Positions 20,201 to 28,745 of a stretch of DNA of 64,000 nucleotides are shown piece after piece. The stretch spans positions 146,235 to 210,234 of the forward strand of contig JAOTON010000899.1 of NCBI GenBank assembly GCA_034440635.1, given 5' to 3'. The stretch's first letter is position 1. The number at the start of each line of letters is the position of its first letter. The DNA comes from Lepas anatifera. Lineage: Eukaryota; Arthropoda; Thecostraca; Lepadidae. A program made the position numbers and the translations under genes. Below the pieces are notes generated by a model that was given only the letters and a program-made list of their open reading frames with translations, had not been told where the DNA came from and ran no database searches.

Positions 20201-23012
20201 CGGCTTCCCGCTGGAAGCAGAGGGCGCCACCGACGTGAGTGCTTGGTCTCGGATAGTGGTGGCATAATCGGTGGTGGTTTTTAGGCCGGTAGTTATTAAG
20301 GAGGATTTGATGCTAAGCAGATCAATTGCCAGCTCAATTGGTAGCTCAGTTGGTGGAGTGTTGGGCTTCGGCCATTACAGAAAACTCTGCAGTGGGAGTG
20401 TATTGTTGAAAATTTGGGATTGTTCCTCCTGAGACGCTCCGGCGCTCAATATTCACCCGACGTAGGTCAGCTGGCAGCCGACTGGTGAGAGAGTGAGCGG
20501 GGCGGTCGTCCCTGTGCTGTTTCCTTGCTTCTAAATTAGGCCTTTGTTGCAGGAATTGCTCGTTCAGTTGGTGGAGTCGGAGTCTCTGTGACAAATCCTT
20601 CGATGACTTTATCGAGGGTTTGATCCTAAAAGCTGAACCTGCAATAACTTGGAAAATTTTTTTAAAAACTATGCATGTGATGTGAAGAGGAAGAAGTCTG
20701 GTGGAAAGCTTCTATATCTCTTTGTGTTAAGACCTGCTTCCATCAGTGCTACTTTCTTAGGGAAGTACGCCATCCCCGCTTTTTTACATAAAGCTGGCTT
20801 TGCAAGTCATCGTTTTATACTTTGCAATGCACATATTCCGTGGCCATCTTGCAGGATTTCAGTCGGTCGTCTTCCCACTACGACCCGCGCCTCTGACTCC
20901 GCACCACCCTGTGTTTGCCTGACCTCACCCTGCCACTGTCGGTAGGTGGAGCCTCTGTTGGCGCCATTTCTCTCCCTGGGTAGAGCCTCTGTTGGCGCCA
21001 TTCTTCTCCATAGGTGGAGCTATTGGTGGTGCGGTTTTCTTCACAGGTGGAACCACTGGTGGTGTCATTCTTCTCCATAGGTGGAGTCGCTGGAGATGCC
21101 GTGCCTCTGTCAGGTGGAGTCGCTGCTGATGCCGTACCTCTCCGTCAGGTGGAGTCGCTGGTGATGCCGTATCTCTCCGTCAGGTGGAGTCGCTGGTGAT
21201 GCCGTACCTCTCCGTCAGGTGGAGTCTGGTGATGCCGTACCTCTCCGTCAGGTGGAGTGCTGGTGATGCCGTACCTCTCCGTCAGGTGGATTCGCTGGTG
21301 ATGCCGTACCTCTCCGTCAGGTGGAGTCTGGTGATGCCGTACCTCTCCGTCAGGTGGAGTCTGGTGATGCCGTACCTCTCCGTCAGGTGGAGTCTGGTGA
21401 TGCCGTACCTCTCCGTCAGGTGGATTTGCTGGTGATGCCGTACCTCACCGTCAGGTGGAGTCGCTGGTGATGCCGTACCTCTGTCAGGTGGAGTCGCTGG
21501 TGATGCCGTACCTCTCCGTCAGGTGGAGTTCGCTGGTGATGCCGTACCTCTCCGTCAGGTGGAGTCTGGTGATGCCGTACCTCTCCGTCAGGTGGAGTCG
21601 CTGGTGATGCCGTACCTGTCGGTGCTGGGCCGGTTCCGGGAGCGAGTGCGACAAACAGCCCGCGAGTACAAGGTGCCCAGCGTGCTGCAGGAGTGTGACC
21701 GCGTCCGGGACGAGGACCTGGCCGAGCTCGGGGTCAGGCTCGAGGACAGAGAGGGTGCGTATCGGGGCTGGTGCGAACTGCTCTGCCACTGTGGCAGCTG
21801 GAAAAGCTAATAGCTTGTCGTGATTTTGTTCTCATTTGCTCTCCTATCTCCCCTCGTCATCTATCTATAGCTTCCACCAACCCATCCTCTCATTTTCGTC
21901 CTTTCTTCACCCACACCCGCGAACTCAGCCGCCGTCCATCATTTACCGACCCTCCCATTTCGGCCAGTTCTCCCATTACCCTCTGTTCTCGCGCCAAGCC
22001 GCCCGTCGTGACGCCGACTTCGGTGATGTGTGCCTCAACTACGACATGAGACCATCATATACCAGTTGCATGTCATTCCCCAAGGTATCATCGAGCTAAC
22101 TTGTTTTGGTCTTGCGTATCCGCGCGTGTGCCTACTCGGCGTTCCATCCAGATGCTCTGGCCTGGATGTCTCTGACTGGCAGTGGTGTGGGGCAGATGAG
22201 ACGGTGTTTAAGCTGGTGGGCCGGGAGGCGCTGCTGCGGGAGCGGGAGGAGCGCAGCCGGCAGGAGCAGGAGCGGCGCGAGGAGAAGGAGCGACGCAGGC
22301 TGGAGAAGCTGCGTGTGGACGCCGAGCGCGAGGCCCAGAAGCGCATCCCGCCGCAGCAGATGTTCAGGATGGACACCGACAAGTACTCCCACTGGGATGA
22401 AAAGGTGAGCGATGGTGGTGGAGAGAGGCCGGCAGGACGTCCATCTCTCTGCGTGTTCTTTTCTTTATCAGGTGTGATTTGTGTTTATGGGGCTCCCTGA
22501 TTTGGAGGTTTCGATTGCTACACCATAACATTTTTTTCAATTCCACCCAGTCTGGTTTTTGCTCTCGCATGAGTTGGTTGACGACTGGGTGATACTTTTT
22601 AATTCCACTTGCACTATTTGGATCTGCGGCATTACTAGTTTTTTATAGATTTTTTCTGCATTATTAATGATTTCAAATGAATGAATAGCTCATTACCCTG
22701 TGATATTGATAATAAAAACGGCATACAATGGAAGGATTTCATGATTTTTTGGCTTTTCAGCAATATCAATGAGCAATGAGCTGTTCAGAGTGGTCAACAC
22801 CCCCCCCCCACTATTATTTGTGTCGAATGTTTTTTCTGATACAATAGGTATCCCGCGAACCGATTGTTTCCATTTGGATCTTGCAGGGTATGCCAACTCA
22901 CGACAAAGAGGGCAAAGAGGTCAGCAAAGGTCAGCTGAAGAAGCTTCAAAAGCTCTACCAGGCCCAAGAGAAGAAATATGCAGAATACCTTGCCTCACAA
23001 GAACAATCATAG
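8007..23012 (+). CDS. CARS1: Cysteinyl-tRNA synthetase, cytosolic type (spliced; 5' end outside window)
   Basis: This gene charges tRNA-Cys with cysteine using ATP, in the cytoplasm. It is a class I synthetase. Eleven exons join at 8007-8202, 13975-14118, 15815-15955, 16220-16430, 17731-17972, 18274-18507, 19599-19737, 20017-20234, 21592-21754, 22196-22404 and 22887-23012. All junctions are GT-AG and the phases are compatible, giving about 673 codons without a stop. What is seen: a [11 protein letters not shown] segment in the first exon here, a WHIEC segment and an [10 protein letters not shown] segment (the region of the zinc-binding Cys and His residues in the family), KMSKS at 18343-18357, a charged Arg/Glu/Lys helix near the C-terminus, and a lysine-rich tail typical of animal enzymes. 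Length and order match animal cytosolic CARS minus roughly the first 70 residues. The HIGH motif and start codon are not in the window, so the gene is 5'-incomplete here. Identity rests on family knowledge of these motifs and the order of conserved blocks. Confidence 0.95.
8337..8834 (+). repeat. 21-bp minisatellite in CARS intron (array 1)
   Basis: About 23 units of the pattern gtgacgctgcctggtgcgaca, with a variant form gtgacgctgacccgtgttaca. A unit length divisible by three leaves open frames on both strands that mimic proteins. The same unit recurs at 13815-13957 in the same intron, next to the acceptor of the following exon. Confidence 0.9.
8838..8935. repeat. Fragment of the ggtaaataccggtaaaa repeat
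   Basis: Related to the ends of copies A and B (6840-6955 and 13705-13812). It contains a 24-bp perfect palindrome centred on accggt at 8888-8911. Confidence 0.6.
9515..9575 (+). repeat. Short tandem duplications
   Basis: tctaaagaagtgaaggttct occurs twice in a row, followed by two copies of atgcttaacg. Local slippage only. Confidence 0.8.
9885..10984. mobile_element. Nested, decayed GGTCA-family copies in CARS intron
   Basis: Two tandem blocks (10030-10240 and 10760-10980) share the run aggtcaagtgacctcacctc and a following segment with tcacataatagaccc / cacataatgacccc and tccattggaaatgca. Between them lies an end-type block (10605-10700) with acacgcgcattgacagggg and a cccgccccc palindrome arm. 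Boundaries are approximate. Confidence 0.55.
10985..11833. mobile_element. Complete GGTCA-family TTAA element (849 bp with TTAA sites)
   Basis: The left end TTAACATGCGCATTGACGGG and the right end CCCGTCAATGCGCGTGTTAA are inverted copies, with TTAA at 10985-10988 and 11830-11833. Each end is followed by a near-palindromic ggggcgggtacccgcccc stem. The interior is rich in tgacct/aggtca. No transposase; a MITE with piggyBac-like target site. Confidence 0.65.
11880..12230. mobile_element. GGTCA-family fragment with intact foldback target
   Basis: The segment 12090-12165 matches the sequence on both sides of the foldback element at 52-3331, but without the insertion. It then continues through ggttctcgagatcttagg like 3385-3405. 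Confidence 0.75.
12410..13815 (+). repeat. Interspersed repeat, copy B, interrupted by a hairpin
   Basis: Homologous to 5855-6955 in the same orientation, including both TGACGTCA motifs and the ggtaaataccggt end. Relative to copy A it carries about 326 extra bases at 13053-13378, flanked by a 14-bp direct duplication (acatttaggaatta). Confidence 0.8.
13051..13332. mobile_element. Near-perfect hairpin element (foldback MITE), about 280 bp
   Basis: The left half (from TTAAGATGTTCCCTGG) is the reverse complement of the right half (ending CCAGGGAACATCTTAA) over about 120 bases per arm, with a 36-base loop near 13170. Each arm contains the sequence gatgaagggctgtgcc, also found as a shorter hairpin at 24830-24905. 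It sits inside copy B. Confidence 0.8.
13815..13957 (+). repeat. 21-bp minisatellite (array 2) adjoining an exon acceptor
   Basis: About 6-7 units of gtgacgctgcccggtgcgaca, the same family as 8337-8834. It ends 18 bases before the acceptor of the exon at 13975. Confidence 0.85.
13975..14118 (+). CDS. CARS1: CARS exon b
   Basis: The exon has 48 codons in phase 0/0: [18 protein letters not shown], then a helical Arg/Glu-rich stretch ending EAKQ before a gtgagg donor. This corresponds to the variable insertion of eukaryotic cytosolic CARS, so similarity is weaker than in other exons. The acceptor (gaggcag) lies about 20 bases after the last unit of a 21-bp minisatellite, so there is almost no ordinary polypyrimidine tract. 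The exon start could shift slightly. Confidence 0.8.
14440..15482 (-). mobile_element. 3' end of a non-LTR retrotransposon (CR1/Jockey-like)
   Basis: On the minus strand an open frame ending at 15276 reads [20 protein letters not shown], then [17 protein letters not shown]. The CxC...H...C spacing with HILxDCP is the zinc-knuckle seen at the C-terminus of many CR1/Jockey-group reverse transcriptases. The 3' side contains scattered ctaacc words, and the fragment ends at a short (TTAG)n tract at 14440-14458, as expected for elements with microsatellite tails. The copy is strongly 5'-truncated and lies in a CARS intron in antisense. Confidence 0.65.
15815..15955 (+). CDS. CARS1: CARS exon c
   Basis: The exon has 47 codons in phase 0/0. 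It encodes the end of the insertion domain ([19 protein letters not shown]) and the conserved [19 protein letters not shown] block ending QALN before the donor gtgagc. The acceptor is gcgtgcag. It continues directly into the next exon ([17 protein letters not shown]), matching the family order. Confidence 0.92.
16220..16430 (+). CDS. CARS1: CARS exon d (3' edge tandemly amplified)
   Basis: The exon has 211 bases starting phase 0 and ending phase 1. It encodes [19 protein letters not shown] through [18 protein letters not shown], part of the catalytic domain. The acceptor is tcggcag and the donor gaag|gtgagg. The last 55 bases plus 21 bases of intron are repeated six more times downstream (76-bp unit). 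Only the first donor joins in frame to the next exon (GDLSVS); reading through it meets a TGA at 16466. Confidence 0.93.
16376..16907 (+). repeat. 76-bp tandem repeat (7 copies) made of an exon edge plus its donor
   Basis: The starts at 16376, 16452, 16528, 16604, 16680, 16756 and 16832 are spaced exactly 76 bases. Each unit holds the sequence coding [11 protein letters not shown](A/T)LQEGEG followed by gtgaggcggc, that is the exon d terminus with its splice donor. Copies differ by a few substitutions. Since 76 is not a multiple of three, inclusion of extra copies would shift the frame. Confidence 0.95.
17120..17625. mobile_element. TTAA-flanked MITE, family 2 (about 500 bp) in CARS intron
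   Basis: TTAA at 17120-17123 and 17622-17625 bracket ends TTAAAGGAATAGACCACTTT and ACGCTCCCTTTAA. Homologous segments occur at 45046-45720 and, reversed, at 55723-55870. It contains a 15-C homopolymer at about 17470. No coding sequence. Confidence 0.65.
17731..17972 (+). CDS. CARS1: CARS exon e (zinc-site and catalytic region)
   Basis: The exon has 242 bases (phase 1 in, 0 out). It encodes [20 protein letters not shown], then [13 protein letters not shown] and [12 protein letters not shown]. The Cys of HIEC and the His residues of FPHHDNE are in the segment known in CysRS to bind the zinc that selects cysteine. The acceptor is gtcggcag and the donor gag|gtagga. Very close to the animal family pattern. 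Confidence 0.95.
18274..18507 (+). CDS. CARS1: CARS exon f (KMSKS signature)
   Basis: The exon has 78 codons in phase 0/0. It encodes [19 protein letters not shown], then [18 protein letters not shown] and [23 protein letters not shown] at 18343-18357 is the class I signature that stabilises the adenylate transition state. The acceptor is acctgcag and the donor aac|gtgagt. Confidence 0.96.
19599..19737 (+). CDS. CARS1: CARS exon g (start of anticodon-binding helical domain)
   Basis: The exon has 139 bases (phase 0 in, 1 out): [20 protein letters not shown] through [17 protein letters not shown]. It belongs to the helical C-terminal region that contacts the tRNA. The acceptor ctcggcag is preceded by a C/T-rich tract. 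The donor is tgtg|gtcagt; the split Asp codon is completed by the next exon (DNVDTR). Confidence 0.93.
20017..20234 (+). CDS. CARS1: CARS exon h
   Basis: The exon has 218 bases (phase 1 in, 0 out). It encodes [20 protein letters not shown] and the conserved [20 protein letters not shown] segment. The acceptor cctccgccag follows a C-rich tract; the donor is gac|gtgagt. A tRNA-derived SINE and an acceptor-seeded minisatellite fill the following intron. Confidence 0.94.
20334..20650 (+). mobile_element. tRNA-derived SINE, type A, in CARS intron
   Basis: A tRNA-like head ggtagctcagttggtggagtg (A-box-like) is followed by the conserved body gagacgctccggcgctcaat, cccgacgtaggtcagctgg and gggcggtcgtccctgtg. 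The same body occurs at 58790-59125 and 63027-63272. This copy is the most diverged. Confidence 0.75.
20940..21591 (+). repeat. 33-35-bp minisatellite seeded by the exon i acceptor
   Basis: Many copies of gtggagtcgctggtgatgcc followed by gtacctctccgtcag. Unit lengths are 35 bp and a 33-bp form lacking two bases (gtggagtctgg). The unit spans the last intron bases and first codons of exon i, so every copy offers a tacctctccgtcag acceptor. Copies at 20940-21080 are older and diverged; those at 21100-21591 are nearly identical. Confidence 0.95.
21592..21754 (+). CDS. CARS1: CARS exon i (acceptor chosen among many tandem copies)
   Basis: The exon has 163 bases (phase 0 in, 1 out): [20 protein letters not shown], then [20 protein letters not shown] and [10 protein letters not shown]. 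The start is placed at the last of a series of near-identical ccgtcag|gtggagt acceptors, because only from there does the reading frame enter the conserved VMPYL-VL-FR block without repeated units. Use of an upstream copy would insert extra [13 protein letters not shown] peptide. Confidence 0.9.
22196..22404 (+). CDS. CARS1: CARS exon j (charged helix)
   Basis: The exon has 209 bases (phase 1 in, 0 out). It begins [14 protein letters not shown], then a long Arg/Glu/Lys coiled-coil-like helix, then [20 protein letters not shown], the conserved C-terminal motif of animal cytosolic CARS. The acceptor is ggggcag; a nearer ctggcag at 22181 would hit a stop in frame. The donor is aag|gtgagc. Confidence 0.92.
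22887..23012 (+). CDS. CARS1: CARS terminal exon
   Basis: The exon has 41 codons plus a TAG stop at 23010-23012: [20 protein letters not shown], then a lysine/glutamine-rich tail. The GxPTHDxEGKExSKGQxKKL pattern is diagnostic of the C-terminus of metazoan cytosolic CARS. The acceptor cttgcag follows a moderately pyrimidine-rich tract. Confidence 0.95.
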   Translation, partial: GMPTHDKEGKEVSKGQLKKLQKLYQAQEKKYAEYLASQEQS

Positions 23013-23278
23013 CATAACTGTGATACCAAAACTAGCGAATTTTCGAAGGTCAGAGTTGATGTCGCCTAGGCATTTTCTACGGCTATATGAGCACACCTTA
23101 CATCACGGCGGCCATCAAGTGGTTTTCACCGGACTGAATATGAAGAGAGCCGAGTGGTTTGATGCTGGTGCTGTTGGACGCTGCGGCGTTCGGGGTGGGT
23201 AGTGTGTTGTGACTGGCAGGGTAAGTGGGGCTAATTTAATGACGTGTCCTCGGCTTTATTTTTTACAGTGATGTCTCA

Positions 23279-23284
23279 AATAAA
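23279..23284 (+). promoter_or_regulatory. AATAAA polyadenylation signal of CARS
   Basis: A canonical AATAAA lies 267 bases after the CARS stop and is the nearest such hexamer downstream. The 3' UTR would span 23013 to about 23300. A pyrimidine-rich ttttttacag just before it could in principle be an acceptor of a UTR intron; this was not assumed. Confidence 0.6.
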
Positions 23285-23299
23285 CATTTTATCGCCGCA

Positions 23300-24820
23300 A
23301 GAAAACACAATTTGTATTCAATTTGATCTTTGATATCTAAGCAATAAGAGGCAGGAACACGTTTATTCCCGCCCAGCATGGGATCGAAGGGGGCAGTTCA
23401 GCGTCTCGAACGAAACGCCGTCCAATACGGCGAGTTTGCGTCCCCAGCTGTTAGACGGCGCTACTTAGTGCACTTGTTTTTGGCTAGATGGCTCTGCTCG
23501 CTTTGTGCGAACCGGATGATTCCACGTTCGACCGGCTTTTGTTGTTTTTGAAAACTTGTTTAGAACGCCGCCGTTACCCTTTCCCCAACACAACACAGAA
23601 ATACTGAACGCAGTCATCTTGGATCGTGTTTTTTTTAGTATCTTGGTTCCAGGTACTTGTAAGCAGCGTTTTCAACTCCTCAGGACTGGTGGTATCAGGA
23701 TATCCTTGGTGGCGTTCTTACACTTCAAATATTATTTAACTTATTGTAGATTTGTTTTAAAATGTGTAAAATTTTGTCTGTAGTCGTTCAGGGTATCAAA
23801 GCTGGATAGTTTAAGTGAAGCTTAGCATTTTAAACTTTTGAACTTTGTTGCAGCCAACGAATTCTTAGTTATCGGCACGAACTGCGCGTCTCATAGGCGG
23901 GCACCGCTACCTAGTTTTCTTTTAAACCTTCACCGCTACTTCCGCTACCTTGGCTAACATCGCAACCGCTACTAGCGCTACTTTTTGGAAAGTAGAAAAC
24001 CGCTATCCGCTGTTCCACTATCGTTACTTTTTTCAAAGTGCTATCAAAACACTACCCAACGTATTTTAGTGCTCTCTTGAAAAATTTTTTGAAAGAAAAC
24101 TGCCTCCTATTTTCATAGTACATATAAAATTTAGTGTTTTGCAAGATATGCAAACAAAACCACGTAACAAAACATTCGTCCGATCTGTTCTTGTTTTTTT
24201 CTGATGCTGAAAACACCATTTCCTATTTTGCTTGGGTTGCGGTCTCCTTAAGACTATGGCTAGCGGTAACGCATTTAAATTCTCGCGAGCCCGCTACCGC
24301 TACTCCGCTACCGTTTGGGGAGTCCGCGAGCAGCAGAAACGCGAAGTAGAGAAGCGGAACGCCCGGCCCTGGTGAAACCCTTGTTTTGAAGCCTCTGGTG
24401 CAGTTACGTAGGCCCCTGGATAGAGGCTATCCAGCGCCTTGACTTAGGAGCAGCGAAGTGAATAAGCCATGGACTGTGCAGGTTCGGCGAGGCTGAACGT
24501 GGTGTAGACCTTTTCGGGCGAAGGTCTTCGGCAAAATATTGTTAGTGCTTGGAAACACCCAAATATCTGGCAATAATGAATTGTTCTCGATAGAGGTAAA
24601 ATGTCTGGAATTAATACTTTCGCCCTCCCCCGTATTTCGCGTGCAACATTCTTGTTCACTGCTGAGTGTAGCATATTGAAGTTTTCACTTTACATGGCTC
24701 GCTAGACAACCCAGCAGAAGTCGATAGATTTCGTAGTGCTGAGCGGGGAACATGGTTATCGGTTGATGAGACATTCAATGGCCCGCGTCCTTGAATCATG
24801 GGTTTGGAAAAAGGAGAAGA
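23300..24820. other. Intergenic, AT-rich, with a CGCTAC-rich stretch
   Basis: From 23900 to 24340 the words gctaccgctac / cgctactt recur in degenerate form, suggesting an old simple repeat. No gene is recognised; the open frames here are short and unrelated to anything I know. Confidence 0.5.
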
Positions 24821-24827
24821 TATACTG

Positions 24828-24905
24828 GTATTTTATATTCGGCACAACCCTTCACCTATTTTTTGATGCCGATTGTGATGAAGGGCTGTGCCGGAATATA
24901 TACTC
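24828..24905. repeat. Short hairpin related to the 13051-13332 element
   Basis: attcggcacaacccttca is mirrored after about 20 bases by tgatgaagggctgtgccgga. The arms match the core of the larger hairpin in CARS intron 1, so this is a small relative or remnant. Confidence 0.7.
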
Positions 24906-25069
24906 ACATCGAATTCACTCCATTTTGCATTCTGGATTTGAGCAAGGCTAACGTTAGGCTTCGGGTTCCCAATTTTTTTTAAGTACGGAGCAGCAGGTGC
25001 ATGGTTTTGCAGCGGTTTGAACCCAATCGTTGGGACGCAATTTGCATAGTCATATAATACTCAAAATAC

Positions 25070-26600
25070 TGCAGTGGACTCGGGTGGGATACCTACTGCA
25101 GTGGACTCGCGGAGACAGGGAGTTTGGGTCAGGAGGTGGGAGACCTACTGCAGTGGACTCGCGGGGACAGGGAGTTTGGGTCAGGAGCTGGGAGACCTAC
25201 TGCAGTGGACTCATGAGGACAGGGAGTTTGGGTCAGGAGCTGGGAGACCTACTGCAGTGGACTCGCAGGGACAGGGAGATTGGGTCAGGAGCTGGGAGAC
25301 CTACTGCAGTGGACTCGCAGGGACAGGGAGTTTGGGTCAGGAGGTGGGAGACCTGCAGTGGACTTGTGGGGACAGGGAGTTTGGGTCAGGAGCTGGGAGA
25401 CCTACTGCAGTGGACTCGCGGGGACAGGGAGTTTGGGTCAGGAGCTGGGAGACCTACTGCAGTGGACTCGCAGGGACAGGAAGTTTAGGTCAGGAGGTGG
25501 GAGACCTACTGCAGTGGACTCGCAGGGACAGGGAGTTTGGGTCAGGAGCTGGGAGACCTACTGCAGTGGACTCATGGGACAGGGAGCTTAGGTCAGGAGG
25601 TGGGAGACCTACTGCAGTGGACTCATGAGGACAGGGAGTTTGGGTCAGGAGCTGGGAGACCTGCTGCAGTGGACTCGCAGGGACAGGGAGATTGGGTCAG
25701 GAGGTGGGAGACCTGTAGTGGACTCGCGAGGACAGGGAGTTTGGGTCAAGAGCTGGGAGACCTGCTGCAGTGGACTCGCAGGGACAGGGAGTTTGGGTCA
25801 GGAGGTGGGAGACCTACTGCAGTGGATTCATGGAGACAGGGAGTTTGGGTCAAGGGGTGGGAGACCTACTGCAGTGAACTCGGGTGGGAGACCTACTGCA
25901 GTGGATCTCGGGGATAGGGAGTTTGGGTCAGGAGGTGGGAGACCTGTAGTGGACTCATGAGGACAGGGAGTTTGGGTCAAGAGCTGGGAGACCTACTGCA
26001 GTGGACTCGTGGGGACAGGGAGTGTGATTCGGGAGGTGGGAGACCTACTGCAGTGGACTCGCGGAGACAGGGAGTTAAGGTCAGGATGTGGGATACCTAC
26101 TGCAGTGGACTCGCGGGGACAGGGAGTTTGGGTCAGGAAGTGGGAGACCTACTGCAGTGGACTCGCGGGGATAGGGAGATTGGGTCAGGAGGTGGGAGAC
26201 ATACTGCAGTGGACTCGCGAGGACGTGGTTTGGGTCAGGGGGTGGGAGACCTACTGCAGTGGACTCGGGTGGGAGACCTACTGCAATGGACTCGCGGGGA
26301 CAGGGAGTTTGGGTCAGGAGGTGGGAGACCTACTGCAGTGGACTCGGGTGGGAGACCTACTGCAGTGGACTCATGGAGACAGGGAGTTTGGGTCAAGGGG
26401 TGGGAGACCTACTGCAGTGGACTCGCGAAGACGGAGTTTGGGTCAGGAGGTGGGAGACCTGTAGTGGACTCTCGGGGACAGGGAGTTTGGGTCAGGGGGT
26501 GGGAGACCTACTGCAGTGGACTCGCGGGGATAGGGAGTCTGGGTCAGGTGGGAGACCTACTGCAGTGAACTCGTGGGGTCAAAAAGTTCAGGTCAAGAGG
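25070..26600 (+). repeat. 52-bp minisatellite, about 29 copies
   Basis: Unit cctactgcagtggactcgcg followed by gggacagggagtttgggtca and ggaggtgggaga. Spacing is exactly 52 bases in the regular part. Some units carry a deletion of the middle portion (e.g. near 25885, 26265, 26345). No stops in the consensus leave several overlapping open frames of 100-200 codons, none credible. Confidence 0.95.
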
Positions 26601-26605
26601 TTGAA

Positions 26606-26800
26606 AGCCTAGTGGGTGTAGTGGTTAGCCCGCTCTTTTTCCACTCGGCCGACCCGGGTTCAAGGCCCGGCAGATTCCCTGAACAAGGAGCAATCTGGCT
26701 CCCGAGAAACCCTTGCAACAGTTGTAACAGGGAAAGAGTTGACGACGCCATATGGCCTTGGCAGTTGTACGTCGATAAACCCCCCTCCCCCCAAAAAGCG
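26606..26800 (+). mobile_element. tRNA-derived SINE, type B
   Basis: The head has gtagtggttagcccg (A-box-like) and gacccgggttcaaggcccg (B-box-like), followed by the body gagaaacccttgcaacag, gttgacgacgccatatggcc and the 3' end cgtcgataaacccc. Same family at 32722-32900 and 49890-50047, with a 3' fragment at 44277-44312. It directly follows the 52-bp minisatellite. Confidence 0.8.
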
Positions 26801-26869
26801 GCTCGGACAGGTCGTGATGTGAAGGGAATTAGAGGAGAAGGATCTTTCGAAGGTATGAATACCTTGTGG

Positions 26870-28515
26870 ATGTAATGTTATGCACAAATTATCTATGACA
26901 AATGGAGTCATAAATGTGATCTTTATTCGACTGCCTATGAGTTTGTGAGAATTGCAAGACTGCATGAAAGATGAAATTGATGCCGAGGAAAGAAGGGATC
27001 CAGCTTTGTCTTCGGTGGTTTTTCATGTTTTTTTCTCGCCTCCAAAACTTCGCAAGGTGTAGTAATCTATTTATCATTTTGTTTCTGTATTCATTGTTAT
27101 CATCAACGGGACTGAAACTAAGTCAGTTATTAAAACGAGTATTTACTCGGAGAGTAAGTAAAAGTAAATGCTTACACTAAAAGCAAGACGCACAGATATT
27201 CCCTAGTGGATATTTGCGTGGCATGAAAAATGTAATTTATTGTAAAATCACATTATTAGGATAAAATGTATTTGTTAATAAAAACATAAAATGTGACATC
27301 TAAAATGTTTAAAATGCACCTGGCACGGCCAACGAGCCTTATAACTTAGACACGCATTTTTCGTATGGCCCTTATATGTGGCAAGATCATTCAGGAAGAG
27401 AAAGATGTCTGCCTCAACACCATGGGTGAACAAAAACTCGAAGGTGAGACCAGGGAGGTGAGAAAACAGGCCACACGGCACGGTATTGATGGGTGCTCGG
27501 GGAATATAAAGCACTGTCTGGTTACCGGTCGATCAGGCACACAGATGACAAGGAAAGCTGCTGAGCAGGGTGGCAACATCCAGGCTCGCACCGACTATGT
27601 TTCTGGTAGAGAGTAAGTCGTGCTGCGCCCTCCTAGCAGCGAGAGAAGCAATTTTGAAATGTCCTAAAAGGTACTCATAGGAAACGGAGGATGCATGTCC
27701 GGATGGAGTGTGGCGGAGAGGCCAGATGAGAGAGGTCTGTTGAACTCAGGAGCGTCGCCACGGATTTCTGTAAATGGCGGCTAGGATCGAAGGAGCCTCC
27801 TATCCCCGGTCCTGAGGGGACCTCCTAGCTTTTGGTGCCTCTGTTTTGTAGGTCATTTTGGGACTTTCTTCAAAAATTAAAGGAGCTGCATATGTGGTTT
27901 GGTGTTTGTGGGTGCGTGCCTGCGCTGTTGTTTAATATTGTGGCCTTTTAGGAGGTCTCCTTTTTAAGTAAAGGGGTCTCTTAGGTAGGCCGGTATGAAG
28001 CCTCCTTCCTAGCTAATGGGGCCTTCTGCACAGGCCAGTTAGGAGACCTCCTGTATAGGCAGGGAGACTAGGCTCTTTGATACTCAAGAGGCTATTCCAT
28101 ACTCAAGGTATCAAAGGAGACCGGGGCCCTAAAAAATACATGGCCCCCATGGCCCCTGTGATGGCGACGCCCCTGGTTGAACTCGATCGGCCCGCACTAT
28201 GTGGTAGTCAGCTGCCCCTCCCAGACAACGCTACAATGCATATTCTAAAATCATGCGCACGTTGTAGAAGTGCGCAGCAAGCAAAGCCTGTCGGTGGAAT
28301 TTTGATGTCGTGAGACCAGTCTGAAATTATTGAAGGAGTAATATGAGAACTAGCCCGTTCTAACTACATTATAAATAGCTGTTTTACTATATTATCAACG
28401 CGGTTGGAACAGGTGAGTTTGGAATCGACTGTGACACCGAGGCCACGGTTGGTCCAACGTTGTACAAAGCACAGAGGTGCTCATGTAGTATTAGGTCTGG
28501 AATGATGCGTGCCTG
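26870..28515. other. Intergenic stretch, no gene recognised
   Basis: An open frame at 27365-27616 (83 codons, beginning MALICGKIIQEEKD) resembles nothing I know. Around 27780-28080 the words cctcct and aggagacc recur, suggesting an old degenerate repeat. Confidence 0.4.
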
Positions 28516-28517
28516 AG

Positions 28518-28745
28518 GGTCCTATTTGATTGGCGGTAACTCTGAGATGGTTGAGCAGGAGCCGTCCTATCTTAGAGACATTGACTTATTGTGGGTCCTA
28601 TTTGATTGGCCGTAACTCTGAGATGGTTGAGCAGGAGCTGTCCTATCTTAAAGACATTGACTTATTGTAGGTCCTATTTGATTGGCTGTAACTCTGAGAT
28701 GGTTGAGCAGGAGCTATCCTATCTTAGAGACATTGACTTAGCGAT
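28518..28745 (+). repeat. 76-bp tandem repeat, three copies
   Basis: Units starting ggtcctatttgattggc at 28518, 28594 and 28670 with a few substitutions. Just downstream, 28770-29015 is GC-rich and ends in ttttaaataaatgac, containing an AATAAA at about 29021; its nature is unclear. Confidence 0.9.

Noticed and set aside
25030..26612. Overlapping 100-200-codon frames rich in Gly and Trp
   Set aside because: All come from the 52-bp minisatellite, which has no stop in its consensus.
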